The translations under genes and the position numbers were made by a program. Below the pieces are notes generated by a model that searched no databases, had not been told where the DNA came from, and was given only the letters and a program-made list of their open reading frames with translations. Shown in pieces: positions 1-11,617 of a stretch of DNA of 64,000 nt. Origin of the DNA: Diphasiastrum complanatum. Its lineage: Eukaryota > Streptophyta > Lycopodiopsida > Lycopodiales > Lycopodiaceae. Within the stretch, counting starts at the first letter, position 1. The number at the start of each line of letters is the position of its first letter. The stretch covers positions 24,750,656 through 24,814,655 of the forward strand of contig CM055103.1 in the NCBI GenBank assembly GCA_029204225.1, written 5' to 3'.

Positions 1-949
1 CACGTAGACAGTCGTGACATGAGTCGTGACCAATTACGACTTACAAGTGACCAAAAAATTGAAATACGTATTACAATTTACAATCTACAATTTAAATGAT
101 TCACGATTCATTGTAACTTATAAGCTATAGTACATAAAAGATAGTCCATAGATGATAGTAGTAAGTACATACTTGAATACTTCAAAGTTGACTCATGAGT
201 CATGACACATGCACAAATTACAATTTATGCAGCACATCACAGTCTCAGACATCCAAGAACTTGTTATAAACTATACAGTGTGCTGATCATTGACAAATCA
301 CAAATTACAATTCAAGAGTCAAAACTTTAGTCTTTAAAGTAAAAGCATAAATAACAAGAGTTTCAAGCATAGCCTCCAAGCTCAAGCCTCAGGTCTCATG
401 AGTCATACGTATAGAATCCCCATCATCAAAACCGACCATTGGTAAGACACAATCAGGTGACGAACACTTCGTTACCGCCCAACCATAGAGGTACTGCCAC
501 CTCTCCCCTGTGCACTGGAGCCATAGACCAACATCAAGCAAGTTCGGATCTTCGATAAGCCACGGTGTCCCATACCACCGTGCCTTACCCTCGACCCTCA
601 CCTACCTACATCCTGAGGCCTAGATTATCGTCCTAACCTAACCATCAATGGAAGAGCTCTTCATTCTCAAGGAGAGAATGAATGACAAGCTCTTGGAGAT
701 ACACCTCTATATACATAGACCTTGAGGGGTCATCTCCGACCAAAGGGGTCACGCCTGACCAATGACTTGCATCAGTTGCGCACACTAAAGCAGGTCCATA
801 ACAAAGGGCCACCTCACGCCAATAGATCATTGGCACGTGGCACCAAATTGACCTATAGCTCCAGACTAGCGTTCTGTCCTTACGTGCCCTTATGGGTCGC
901 AACACAACATGCATGAAATGTGGCACCCAAGATCTTTTGGAACTCGAGG
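1..949. other. No recognised gene; repetitive intergenic DNA
   Basis: I see no coding region with a family signature here. The first 360 bases are low-complexity, rich in short words such as ACAATTTA and CATGAGTCATGAC that recur in varied order. Two minus-strand open frames (389-601 and 645-926) have no recognisable motif. A short inverted repeat (GAAGAGCTCTTC and flanks, near 650) is present. The stretch may be part of an LTR or leader of the copia relic that follows, but no LTR ends could be identified. Confidence 0.4.
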
Positions 950-2660
950 GGTTACCCCGCCCTCCAACTAATTAATTGATGGACTTCCCAATAACAATAT
1001 GAGGCTAAGACCAATATGGTCCTAACAAATGTCATCTTAGCGACAAGTGAAAGGGTCTCATCATAGTCTAGTCCCTCTTGTTGGATTGTGCCTTTTGCCA
1101 CCAACCTCGCCTTGTATTTGTACACAGCTTCTTTAACATGAAATTTGGCCTTATAGACCCACTTGCAACCTATTGGTTGCTTCCTTTCTGGCAATGCAAT
1201 GAGCTCCCATGTGTCATTCTTCACAATGGAGTAATACTCCTCTTGTATGGCTTTCTACCATACCTTTTCCTTCACGACATCATGAAAAAACTATGGCTCG
1301 TCTGCTTCCAGAATTGTGGACATAAGAGCAAAGTTAGTCTCGTCTCTCATGAGACCTAAGAAATCTTTTAGCACCCTGTGATATTTTTTAGTGGTAGGTT
1401 ATGTGGATGGTGACCACGTATCCCATGGTATTGTTATAGTTTTTCACTTTTCTCCAATTTTGCCCTCTTGTAGTTGTCCAAATTGAGGTCTTGAACTAGC
1501 ATGTTTAGGTTCATGCTCTTGCACTTGCTCTTGAGGCTCACAAAAACTCTTGACTAGGTTCCTCATCCTCGGAATCAATCAGAGGTAGGAACTCACTGGT
1601 TCCATGTTTCTCTCGCTCCTATACTTTGGGTGAATGATCCTCATGACTCAAGATCTTCTTCCTGTTTTTGAGATGGTACAACATGTAGGCCTTCTCACCC
1701 TCACTATAGCCAAGGGAAGATACACTTAAGGGACTTCGCATCAAGTTTCTTTTGCAAGTCCTTAGGTATGTGTACGTATGTTGTACACCCAATTTCTTGA
1801 GAGCTGCCCATTGTGGGCTTTTTGCCGCTATATGCTTATTTAGGTGTTATTCCTTCGAAAGCTTAGGTTGGGCATCTATATATTAGAAAGATAGAAGTTG
1901 CTACTACTTCTACTTAAAAGGAATTCGACAATCCTTTTGCCCATGTTATGTTAGGTGAAGGCACCAATAGATAGCAAGTTCTTGGCCAACCCTGGTACAT
2001 GTAACACACAGTTGATTACCTTCACCTTACCCAATGATAGCTTCATAGGAATTGTGCCTTTGCCCCTCACCTCATGTGTAGTATTGTGTCCAAGGCAAAC
2101 TTGCTAACCATCACGTGTCTCCTCATAGTTATAGAACTAGGGTCTATGAGGTGTCATGTGCGCGAGGCTCTAGAATCAATGTACCATCCACCAAACTTGG
2201 ATTTTGATGATAGGGTTGTTGTGAATAGATGAATTCCACAAGATTGCTCTTCTGCAACTTTTTCAAGAAAATGATCTTGTTAGTTCTTACTCTCCTTTCA
2301 ATCACTCTACTTCTTACGACATTCAAAAACCAAATGTCCATATGTACCATAGTAGTTGCAGTTGCCCTTCCTCTTGGGTGTAGATGATAAATTGGTGCTT
2401 GCCTCTTCTCTAATCTGTAACTTGGACACTTGCTACTAAAAGTTTTGCTTTGAATTCTTGCCCTTACCTTTGCTCTCTTCTAGAAGTTTTGCTTCTTCTT
2501 AGAAGCAACTACATGCTTTGGAGTATCTTCCTTCTCATCTCCTCTTGTAATAGAAGACCACACAACTCCCAAAAGGTTGGAAGTTTCTCCCTAGTTGAAA
2601 AGGACATGACATAATCTTGATAGTTAAATGATAAGCTATTCAAGAATATAGACTGGTTGC
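950..2660 (-). pseudogene. Ty1/copia retrotransposon relic (gag to RT start), degenerate
   Basis: Read on the minus strand from about 2660 to 950, the order is that of a copia polyprotein. A gag segment ends near 2510 (LLLQEEMRR). A zinc-knuckle-like piece lies near 2350 (CHYYGTYGHLVFEC). The protease active site region is near 2190 (GGWYIDSRASRHMT, with DSR in place of the usual DSG), followed by HVPGLAKNLLSIGAF near 1980. The integrase end is at 1720-1870 (GITPKQAYSGKKP, KLDAKSLKCIF). The start of the reverse transcriptase is at 952-1224 (NDTWELIALPERK, GCKWVYKAK, KARLVAKG). Most of the integrase core and the catalytic part of RT are missing, and many stops and frameshifts break the frame. 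It is a dead, internally deleted copy. It meets an oppositely oriented gypsy relic at about 2650. Confidence 0.85.
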
Positions 2661-4457
2661 TTTTGAAAGCAAGAAGTTGGATCCTACTCAAAGGCGGCGT
2701 TCCACCTATGATAAGGAGCTTTTTGTTGTTATTAATGCTCTTAAAATCTGGAGACATTATTTGTATGGGTCTAGATTCACTATTGTGATTGACCACCAAG
2801 CACTAGGGTATATTTGTGATGCGGTTGACCTTTGAGGTCGTAGAGCCAGGTACTCAAAAATGCTCCAAGAATTTCAATATGTCGTTAAGTACCAGAAGGG
2901 TACGTTGAGCCTTGCCACATATGCCTTGAGCTAGATTGGAGAGTTTAATCAGTTCAGCTTTTTTGAGATTCAATCTTATTTGTATCGATCCCTTAGAGAT
3001 TTGGGTAAGACCGACAGGTGCTTCAGTCCTATTTGGCTAGACGTCTTGGCAAGAAATTTTAGATTTAGTATTGAACTTGGAAAGTAGGATTCCAAGATGT
3101 CTCCTCGGGGAGAGAATACTAAGTCTCCTCGGGAGAGAATACTAAGGGATTATTCCATAAGGAATGGTTTGCTTTTTAGAAATGGAAAAGTATGTAGAAG
3201 AAAAGTATGTCTGCTAGAGATTGATGAGATTAGGGCCCAAATCTTGCATGAATGTCATGACAGTCCTTGCGCTGGAACACCCAAGCTCACAAAGGACACT
3301 TGATCTAGTAAAGAGGAACTTTTATTGGCCAAAATTAAAAGATCAAGTGGACGTTTATGTTCGCAAGTGCGGACAATGCCTAGTAAATAAAGCTTAAAGA
3401 CTTAAGGCGGTTGGCTTGTTCCTTCCATTGGAAATTCTTGAAAGGAAATGGGAAAGTGTTTCCATGAATTTTGTGGTTGGGTTACCTCGGACGGGGAAGC
3501 AAAATGATGCTTTCTGGGCTGTAGTTGACATACTGACCAAGATGGTGTAGTTCATTCCAACTAAGATGTTTGTCAAAGCTTAGGAGCTTGCTCAGCTTTT
3601 CGTTGAAAAGTTGTTCAGGTTGTCTGGTTTGCCGAATGACATTGTTAGGGATCATGATTCTAAGTTCACTGGCAAATTTTGGCAAGCGATCTTTGAGAAA
3701 TTAGAGACCACCCTAGTTTAGGGTCTTCAGATTATCCAGAGTCGGATGGTTAGATTGACAGGACGAACCAATCTATGGAAGATATGCTTCGTGCATATGT
3801 TTTCAAAAGATACTCGGATTAGGAAAGGTACCTTTCAATGGTTGAGTTTGCGTATAACAGCGCAAGGCCCTCAACGACGGGTTTTAGTCCATTCATTTTG
3901 ATGTATGGGTTTCAACCTCGTGCTCCTATTGCCGTTGTCCTCAAAGGTCTCAAGGTTAAAGCAGCGGTGGATTTCCTGCAGGATATGCAAGAAATGCTAC
4001 TTGTTGCTCGTGATAACGTAAAAGTGGCTCATGATAGAGCCCTGTTTTACGCTAATCATAAGCGGCAACCTCGGGTCTTTGCAGGACATGATCGGGTGTA
4101 CCTTAGAGTTCCAAAAGACTTTAAAGTACTGAGGATTGGAAAATGTCCTACTTCCCACAGAAATCAAGGTTCACCTAGTTTTCCACGTCAGCCATTTAAG
4201 GGAACGACTCAGTGGAAAGAATGATTTGATATAGGAAGATCAACTGATTTAGTTGGAGGATTTGTCAAACTTTGTACCTTTTGAACCTGAGGCCGTTGTT
4301 GATGTACGTCCATGTGGCCTCAGAAATCGCGAGATGACTGAGTACTTGGTTTGTTGGAAAGGTAGTTCGGCAGATGATGACACTTGGCAAGCAAGACCTT
4401 AAATTGAGATTCCTAGATTTCCTTCCTTAGAAGAAAAGTCTTTTAAGGGGGAGGGAA
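2650..4457 (+). pseudogene. Ty3/gypsy chromovirus pol relic (RNase H, integrase, chromodomain)
   Basis: The plus strand carries the 3' half of a chromodomain-type gypsy polyprotein. RNase H is at about 2690-2830 (STYDKELFVVINALKIWRHY, then TIVIDHQAL). The integrase zinc finger region spans 3200-3390 (ILHECHDSP, NFYWPKLKDQV, VRKCGQCLVNK). The integrase core follows from about 3460 (MNFVVGLPRT, AFWAVVDILTKM, IVRDHDSKFTGKFW), then the 3838-4224 frame (MVEFAYNSARPSTTGFSPF). A chromodomain lies at about 4310-4400 (EYLVCWKGSSADDDTW). Gag, protease and RT are absent because the 5' end is lost where the copia relic begins. In-frame stops and frameshifts (for example TAG at 3548) show that it is inactive. 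A purine tract AAGGGGGAGGGAA directly precedes the LTR. Confidence 0.87.
4445..4457 (+). promoter_or_regulatory. Polypurine tract of the gypsy element
   Basis: AAGGGGGAGGGAA abuts the putative 3' LTR start TGTTAGGG, the expected place for plus-strand DNA priming in an LTR retrotransposon. It follows the chromodomain reading frame by about 50 bases. Confidence 0.7.
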
Positions 4458-4908
4458 TGTTAGGGACCCCCGACCCTTCAAGTCTCGAATCTAACTTGAA
4501 ACCAGACAATGGACTGGACCTATGAACTTGACCAGTGACTCTTGGGCCGCATGTGCGCCACTTGTCGGGATCAGAGATGTGTATTGGGCATGGAGACTCT
4601 CACCTTCAGGGTATAGAAGGGGAGGAGATCTCAATTACCATTCATTCTATCTACCTAGGAGTTGGTGGATCGTAGTGTGCTGGTGCATAGCTAGGATAGT
4701 GCTATCAGGGGCAGGTGAAGGCGGAGGGTTTTGATGGCGGTATGGAACGTCGTTAGGGCAGGGGGTTGGACCTTGCTTGTCTTCAAGCCATAGGCCAGGG
4801 CACGAAGGGTGGACCCGGATTAGGCCCTACGGCGGGGTGGATTGTGTGTGTTTGGTTTCTTGTGCTAACCAGCACCTGGCGGTTTAGGGTTTAGTTAAGT
4901 TCGTAACA
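4458..4908 (+). repeat. Putative 3' LTR of the gypsy relic
   Basis: It begins TGTTAGGGAC immediately after the polypurine tract and could end at GTTCGTAACA, giving matching TGTTA/TAACA ends and a 451-base LTR, which is normal for plant chromoviruses. The 3' end is inferred only from the terminal inverted nucleotides, because no second LTR exists in the window for comparison. Confidence 0.55.
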
Positions 4909-5163
4909 GTTGCAGCCACTCCACACTGTTCCATGACTCATAGATAGAGAGGGCTCTGCCATGGGCCTTCCCTACGAGTGTATGGATAGGTTGGTGAGCA
5001 ACTTGATCATTGCACTGCTCTCATTGAGTATATACCTTATCCCCTTGGCCCTTTTAATTTCTTTCATTTCAATTTTACATTTTACAAATTTAGGGTCAAG
5101 TTTGAAGTTTGAACTCTGTCAATTTGAATCGATGACATTCATTTTTAAATTTGTAGTATTCAA

Positions 5164-5570
5164 GAGATAAAGACCAAGTGGGAGAGCGAATGGAACTGGT
5201 TTCATTGTCCTTTACATGAAGTTTCCCATGTGCTGTATCCTCTATGGAAGAAATTTGGTCGTAAGCAATTCCATGACCATGGGCTTGAGGACACATATCA
5301 GAGGGCTGTGACACAAGACAAAGTAGGCCATTTGAGGCCAAGGTCTTGATGGGACAAGAATGGAGGGTGCACCCCCAGGCTGCAACACATGGCATTGAGA
5401 GTCCTCGCACGAGACTGCACCGTAGTAACTTGTGAGAGGAACTGGAGCATCTACTCCCTGATACACACCAAGAAGAAAATAGGCTCTCCACAAATCAATT
5501 AGAGTGGCTAGTGTGTGTGCATTCAAACCTACGCCTTCTAGAGAAGATGAGGGAGGATTACTAAACTCAG
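5164..5570 (+). pseudogene. hAT transposase C-terminal (dimerisation domain) relic
   Basis: Plus-strand translation gives FHCPLHEVSHVLYPLW near 5200. From about 5380 it gives LQHMALRVLARDCTVVTCER, followed by NWSIYSLIHTKKK. After a frameshift, LVCVHSNLRLLEKM appears near 5510. The series CERNWS, IHTKK and VHSNLRLLEK is the hallmark of the hAT dimerisation region that ends plant hAT transposases. Stops at about 5350 and 5500 and the frameshift make it a fossil. The catalytic N-terminal part is absent. The long minus-strand open frames over the same bases (5096-5613) are shadows. Confidence 0.8.
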
Positions 5571-6749
5571 GTAAAAAAGGTATGATAATCACAAGGAAGT
5601 CAAGAACTAACAATTTTCCTCACCCCTTAATGTCCTCACCCACTCACAGCTCTGAGGCCTACCTTGCAGTCTTGCCCTTGGAATGAGGATGATTTGCGCT
5701 CCCCATTCCATCTGGATAACATTCCTAACTGGCATCAACATGTATCGTTTTTGCTCTTGGAATGTGCCTAGGCGCTAACCTTGAGTTGATCATCCCTTCT
5801 AGGATGCGTGCCTCTCGGCATGTCTAAAGTAAATTCTTTGAACTATGTTTGAACAAATTCCTCCAACTGTCTAGTCGGATCTAGGACCTAACTTGAAAGT
5901 TAATATGAAATGTCACTGAATTCAAGACATACAACACAAATATTCAAAGCACAGCTAAGCTTGCTCCTTAACAGAGATGAGAGAACAATTTGAAATTTCT
6001 TTGCCTCTTGAAAGAAGGATGAATATCTACACATAATGAGGTCAACTGCTCACAACTAGTGCACTTGACCGTCGTTCCTGTGTTGCTCGGTTATGAAGTT
6101 CAATCAGGGAATATTTCCATGCAGAGCTTAGAGACAACGAATTGGCAAACCTTTACAATCAAACACTTCCAAACTCTACTGTTAGGCTTGCAATACCTGC
6201 TGGAACAAACACACCTCCCCACCCTTCTCTTTTTCTGACAATACTTGACAATGAACTTTGAATTGCTGAACCACAGATATTTACAAGGTGGTTTTCAATC
6301 AACTCACTTTTAAACCAAGGCTTGTATCAAGGCCCACTTTTAGGACCATTCCATGTATCCATGCAGCATTGTCAAAATCCCTGCAGTAGGAAACCAGCAA
6401 TACTATGCGATTTGTTTTAACACAAAAGATGATACTCCAGTACTCTACTTTTTAAAACAAAATTGAAGATTTTCGTTCATCTAGTCTATTTCAATTTGCA
6501 TTTGTTACAAAGTCCCTCTCGCTCTCTTTCCTTCCTCCCCCTTGTTGCAACTTAAGGTATTACTTCAATCTTTATACGACTCTGTTGCCTGGAGTAGTAA
6601 GCAACAGTTTGTAAACTTTCTGCAGCTGCACAACTTGCTAGCAAATAACACCATTTTGAGTAACGTATCTATTGTGCTTTGTACGGTTCATATATGACAT
6701 CAAAACAAGCGGCAGCTTTCCATGCATATCTGACATGAATGATTTTTAG
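5571..6749. other. No gene seen; probable intron sequence upstream of GID4 exons
   Basis: I looked for the conserved exon that precedes the VVTFWEG exon in plant GID4 genes and did not find it here. The stretch is AT-rich with no extended frame. If the GID4 5' exon lies left of the window, this whole interval is intron. Confidence 0.4.
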
Positions 6750-9700
6750 GTTGTCACTTTCTGGGAAGGAGAAATTGTCGATAACAAGAATTACACTTTC
6801 TTCACAGGACAGTGGGATGCGACGTAAGTATGCTCATCTTGCAAATATTTTGATTCTAGCTTCATACATGCTCTGCCTATCAGTGGTTACTTGGCCACTT
6901 GGGCCCACTTGCACTTAACTTAGTAAAGTTACACAAGGGCGAGTACATTCTATTTTCAATAAATTGCTCCTATTGCATATGTACAACTTGCATTAACTAA
7001 GCTTACCTCCATTCCATTGCTATCCGACTTCTAGATCCTCCCCATCGTGCTTTCTGATCACTCTTTTCTCACCTTCCACGTAGGTTCTATCTGGATCTCA
7101 CGGTCTCCATCCCTTCCCTCCATCGCTCGCGCACCTATATATGCCTTCACTCATTCCTACATTACGGCATACCAGGAGGCCCTTATCTCACTACTCTGCC
7201 ATTTTCCACATGATAGTTTGTTGGAGTCATAGGGAGTCACTCCAACACATAGCTCCAAATTAATCCTTCTTCTCTTGTAGGAGACCACAAATGGATCCGG
7301 ATTCATAAATGATGAATGACATTCCTCGGCATAGAGACCAAAGACGATGTTGCTTTACTTGAAGAAGAGCATAAGATGCATGAGGTTTATCAACAAGCTT
7401 CTATCTCTACTGATGTTACTTTGTTTAATAATTGGAAATTACAACAATTTGTGATTGATACAAAGGGTTCTGAGAGAAGGTCGAGAGGAAGTAAGAAAAG
7501 TGTTAAGCGCCATTATTGGATGACTTGGACAATATGCTAATCAATGTCACAAGAAGGTAGATCTAAAAGGTAAAAAGGTGAACAAGAAATTAAGGATTGC
7601 GATATTGAAGAGAGAAAATCTAAGGGAGGTTACTTTCTTGAAATTGACCCTTTATGAAGTTTTATGAAGTTCACGTATGTTGCACATTCTCCTAGTCCTT
7701 CTATAGAATTCTTGGGAGAGTTTCCATTTTTATTTATTGGCCTAGAAGATGCTCGCTTCCTTGAAGTGAAAGTCCTATTCCTTTTGTAGCGGTTCATGGT
7801 GATGCAAGATTCATTCATGCAGGTTCAGAGAGAAGATTTGTCCACTTTACATGAAGATTTGTATCAATTGTTAACTTTGTTGCTGATCATGGTTGCTTGA
7901 TTAAGGGGGAATGTTAGAAATGTGGTCTTCACCCAATGACCTGTGATCTCCATACGCATGACTTTGCACAAGTTGTCGATAAGTAGTGCTCATATAGTGA
8001 TCAAATATTTTTAAGTTGTAAAGACATGGTCCACAATTGTAATGTTGTAAAGGCCAACTGCGCGTTAGGACATATGTTGAAGATAAGTTGGGTCCACTAG
8101 GAACATTAAATTACATGGGTGGGTCTGTACAATACTAGGCAATATGTAGTTTTTGCATGCCTTGAGATTGAATTGGGTATAGTAGGGAGCGCACCTCCTT
8201 GGGGCCCTTCTTTAGTCGGATGGTGGTTCCCCACTTCCATTGGATGGTTCAGCTACTCTCTCTCTCTAGAGATTCATTGTATCTATCTAGTTCTCTCCTT
8301 TGAGGGCATTTGTAGATTTCTCTCCTAATGCAAGGTAGTCTTTCTCCTCTCCTCTCCTCTCTTTTTGTGTGAATGAATCTCTCCGATTCTGTTAAAGTAA
8401 GCTTTGAATTTGATTTTATGGGTGTAATAGCAAGTTCACAGTCAAGCATACCAAACCTATCAAGCTGTACTTTGATTTCTAACAAATCAATTATGTAATT
8501 CCCTCACATACTTTAGCATTCATTTGGTAGCTTTCAAATGAATATTTGGCCTAGTAGTGGTAATAGAATTTAGACTGCCTATAAACTCTCGATAGAGTGT
8601 GTCATCTGAAAAGGGTGGACCCTTATCCTTGGATGGCTTGTTGCTTGTGTCTATGAGGCACTAATTGGCTTGCTCTCTTGCATATTGAATCTCTTCATTA
8701 TTTTTTGCGCTTACTTTGCTCGAGAAGTGAGAAGATTGTATATTCCCTTCCATACTTCTATTTCAATAGCTTATGTCATATTGGTTTGAAAGATTTCTCT
8801 TTACCTTTTGCTACTTGTGATGAAAAGGTTATCAACATAGAGAACAATTAGGACAACATCCTCTTTCTCCTTTAAGACATTAACTAAGTTTACCTAGCTG
8901 TAAATAGGCATCATATTTCAACATGCGTCAGCTACTAACTTTCTTATTTTTGCAAGGTAAATTTTCAGCATCTTGTGCAATGAGTTGCAGCATCTAGTGC
9001 AATGAGTAAGATCAAAGAGCTCAGTTTTTAACTTACACCATGTATAGCATTCATCTTTGTATAAAAGCTTTTTTGAAGGAAGTTTAAAGCCTTAAGATCC
9101 TGATCAGTATCTTGTACCTAGCACAACTTTTTTCCTTTTAGGTGATTAAATTTCACTATCTGATGACTTCTGATGGAATTCGCAGAATAAGGATAAGTGT
9201 GTTTTAATTAGTTTAAGCTGATACTCACATAGAGGTGATATTGACATTAAAGAGGTCGATTTTTGAGAATAAAACTATGGACCAAACTCCTAGTGGATAT
9301 GATCTACACATGATTAGAATCAACTTTTCATTTCTGCTACTGGACTGCTTCATGTTTGCTATTGTTTTACATGCAGTTTCCAAGTACCTGATAAATGATT
9401 TTATCCACAACAACTAACATGTCTTGGATTTTGCACACAGACCCAAGTATTCTGGTATATTTATGTATGTAACATTTTCTCTTTCAGGACAGAAACTGAT
9501 GTGAAGCACTGGTCAAAGTTTCCATCTTTTTTACCTCTTAAGGTGAGATTTCTTCACTTAGCTATGCATTTTCTGTCAAGAATATGGTGGATGCGTCTGG
9601 AGATTTGGAGCATTATGATGCAGGCTGGTCAAATTTTTGAGCTTCTGTGTTTCTTCTTGCTTGTTTTGGTGCAAGCTTGCTGAAAGCCATTAAGGTTGAA

Positions 9701-11196
9701 TTCTGATAAGTCAGCAACAATATTCATATACTCACAACGTGAGTATAAATGCTCACAAGTCCTCTGGGAATATACACTACATCCCTAGTTTTGTTAGATT
9801 GTTAATTTTGTAGAATCATCACATTTGTACAGGAGGAAGTGCAAAAGGATGGTGGTAGATCACTTGATCTGGCAAACTACCCCTACATTTTTATGGTGAG
9901 CTCTTTCAGACTGTTCAAATATGCTATATGGTTTTAAAGGATCTCTTTCATAGTTGAGGCACAGTAATGATATAATATCTTTTGACTGAGGATTTGACCT
10001 TTTTGAGATCCAATATTTCAAGCTCATCAAAATAATTATCATGTGGGGTTTCGTCTCCATGTTTTTTTAGAATCATCTTTGGCAATTACGTGTGAGATGT
10101 AGTTGTGATTGTGTAAGGCAGAATTCCTTTAGCTCATAATAAGAAACAAATAGCGGATACATGCCTCATTTTTTTATGGAACACTCAAATGGCAATAGAA
10201 CTCCGAATTTTTTATGACATTCCTGTATAAGGATGTACTTTGTAGATCCGACTAGCTTGTTCACAAGGACTTCAAGATGGTATGCACTAGCCAGGTGACG
10301 AGCTAGTTTTGGATAAAAGACCTTTAATGGAATCAAATCAGCTTTCAACCTATGTGTCTGGGTGTGATTGGGGACACTTCTAGTTGCTCAAAGCACCTTG
10401 TGACCAACCAGTAAATGTTAGTTCTGGTAAATAAACTTGGGGAGCTATCGATACTCTTTTTGTAACATGTCTCAGTTTTAATTTTTTTCCTATGCTTTCT
10501 AAAGTTGGTATGATTGTTGTGTTCCCGATTTCTTAATTTAGTTATTTCTTTGTTAGCAGAGATGGAAAGAGAAGTTTTTTGTGAACGTCGGCACAGATTG
10601 TGGATTGACAATAGCAGGTTTCTACTATGTGTGCTTTACTCGAAGCAATGGCATTGTGAATGGTTATTACTATGACCCAAATAGCAGGTACAGTGGTATT
10701 TTCAGATGCAAGTCTTAGTCACATACTCGTTGTTTATAGTTGCAGTTGGAATGACAGGCAATGTTTTATGGATGCAAGGCAAAAGAAGCTCAATTGTGTT
10801 TTACGCAAGAGAAGCTCGATTGTGTTTTATGCCAGGGAATGGCCTTTTTTGTATAATATACTCTTTAACATTTTCATCTTTTGTTTTTTTTGCACTCACA
10901 ATTCAATATATTTCAATCCTGATTGATTTTTATGGGAATGTCTCATGATTGGGACTTGCAAGTTTGTTTCAACTATTATTTCTATCAGTCCCTTTCTAGC
11001 TTTGTTTGGACTGGTACTCATATGTATCAATCTGGACAAATGTTTTATGAGTTTGTGTTTTTTGAATTCTATCAGCCTAGTGACTTGTGTTATTTTGTCT
11101 CTTTTATTTCGGAGCAGTCCTTTCCAAAAGCTGGAGTTAAAGGCAACAAATGAAGGGCGTTCAGGTCACAGTTTTGCTACATACCAGTTTCAATGA
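6750..11196 (+). CDS. GID4: GID4 homologue (glucose-induced degradation protein 4), five 3' exons, 5' part missing
   Basis: Substrate receptor of the GID/CTLH E3 ubiquitin ligase; the family binds proline N-degrons in a beta-barrel. Exons are 6750-6823, 9488-9542, 9833-9895, 10560-10687 and 11118-11196 (TGA stop), all with GT..AG borders and compatible phases. They encode in turn VVTFWEGEIVDNKNYTFFTG; TETDVKHWSKFPSFLPLK; EEVQKDGGRSLDLANYPYIF; RWKEKFFVNVGTDCGLTIAG then FYYVCF and NGYYYDPNS; and SPFQKLELKATNEGRSGHSF ending TYQFQ. This is the conserved barrel through the normal C-terminus, with no stops or frameshifts, so the exons look functional. The N-terminal exon (MEALN region) was not found; it may lie upstream across a long intron, or the copy may be 5' truncated. 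Intron 1 (2.66 kb) contains an LTR and a copia relic. Family assignment is strong; expression is unknown. Confidence 0.92.
7260..7911 (+). mobile_element. Internal remnant of the LTR element in GID4 intron 1
   Basis: This is the sequence between GID4 intron DNA and the polypurine tract. It contains one 74-residue open frame (7316-7540, beginning MTFLGIETKDDVALLEEEHK), charged and probably helical, without a recognised domain. No reverse transcriptase or integrase motif is present, so this may be a non-autonomous or heavily deleted element. Confidence 0.4.
7895..7911 (+). promoter_or_regulatory. Polypurine tract before LTR
   Basis: The sequence TTGATTAAGGGGGAA directly precedes the LTR start TGTTAGAAAT, so the LTR at 7912-8484 is a 3' LTR rather than a solo LTR. 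Confidence 0.6.
7912..8484 (+). repeat. LTR (3' LTR) inside GID4 intron 1
   Basis: A 573-base segment starts TGTTAGAAAT and ends ATTTCTAACA, a perfect 10-base terminal inverted repeat with the canonical TG..CA ends. A polypurine tract lies immediately upstream. The upstream internal piece (about 7260-7911) has an open frame at 7316-7540 and then degenerate sequence with no pol motif that I recognise. The matching 5' LTR is not visible, so the element is truncated or rearranged. Confidence 0.75.
8499..8880 (-). pseudogene. Ty1/copia reverse transcriptase relic in GID4 intron 1
   Basis: Minus-strand translation gives EEDVVLIVLYVDNLFITSS near 8860-8800, where LYVDN stands in place of the RT active site YVDD. 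Next come KRFNMQESKPIS near 8690 and FIGSLNSITTTRPNI near 8570-8540, which match the conserved copia RT tail. It is short, frameshifted and isolated. It lies opposite to the host gene and between the LTR and exon 2. Confidence 0.75.
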
Positions 11197-11528
11197 CATC
11201 GATTCCTATCAAAGGTTTTGCAGGTGACACATTTATCAAGTTGTTGCTCATCCAGTAGTTGGTCATAAGTTCATATAGGTTCACTTGCACTCCCCAGAGG
11301 GTTGTATTATAAAAGAATTTAGAGTATGCCGTATTTTGATAACCTTTGTGTGTTTAAAATGGCAGATAGGTTTTATTTTCATTAGAGATGGCTTCTTTCT
11401 ACTCAAGGCAACATCTGTTTTCTGTGATGCTTTTGCGTCCCACTATGCACATCACAATATTGTTTCTGACAGTCTTTGTATGTGTTGAACATTTCAATAT
11501 TGTAAGGTTAGTCTGAGCTAACCTACAT

Positions 11529-11529
11529 G

Positions 11530-11615
<86 letters not shown>
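11529..11615. repeat. Compound (TG)n(AG)n microsatellite
   Basis: About 22 TG units run directly into about 22 AG units, 330 bases downstream of the GID4 stop codon. It may lie in the 3' UTR or just beyond. Confidence 0.98.

Positions 11616-11617
<2 letters not shown>

Noticed and set aside
389-926. Minus-strand frames at 389-601 and 645-926
   Set aside because: No recognised domain and no splice or promoter context; probably part of repetitive DNA.
5096-5613. Two long overlapping minus-strand frames
   Set aside because: Antisense to the hAT dimerisation fossil, which gives recognisable motifs on the plus strand.
10706-11196. Single continuous frames at 10706-10948 and 10945-11196 as separate genes
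   Set aside because: They are intron read-through; only 11118-11196 is coding, as the last GID4 exon.
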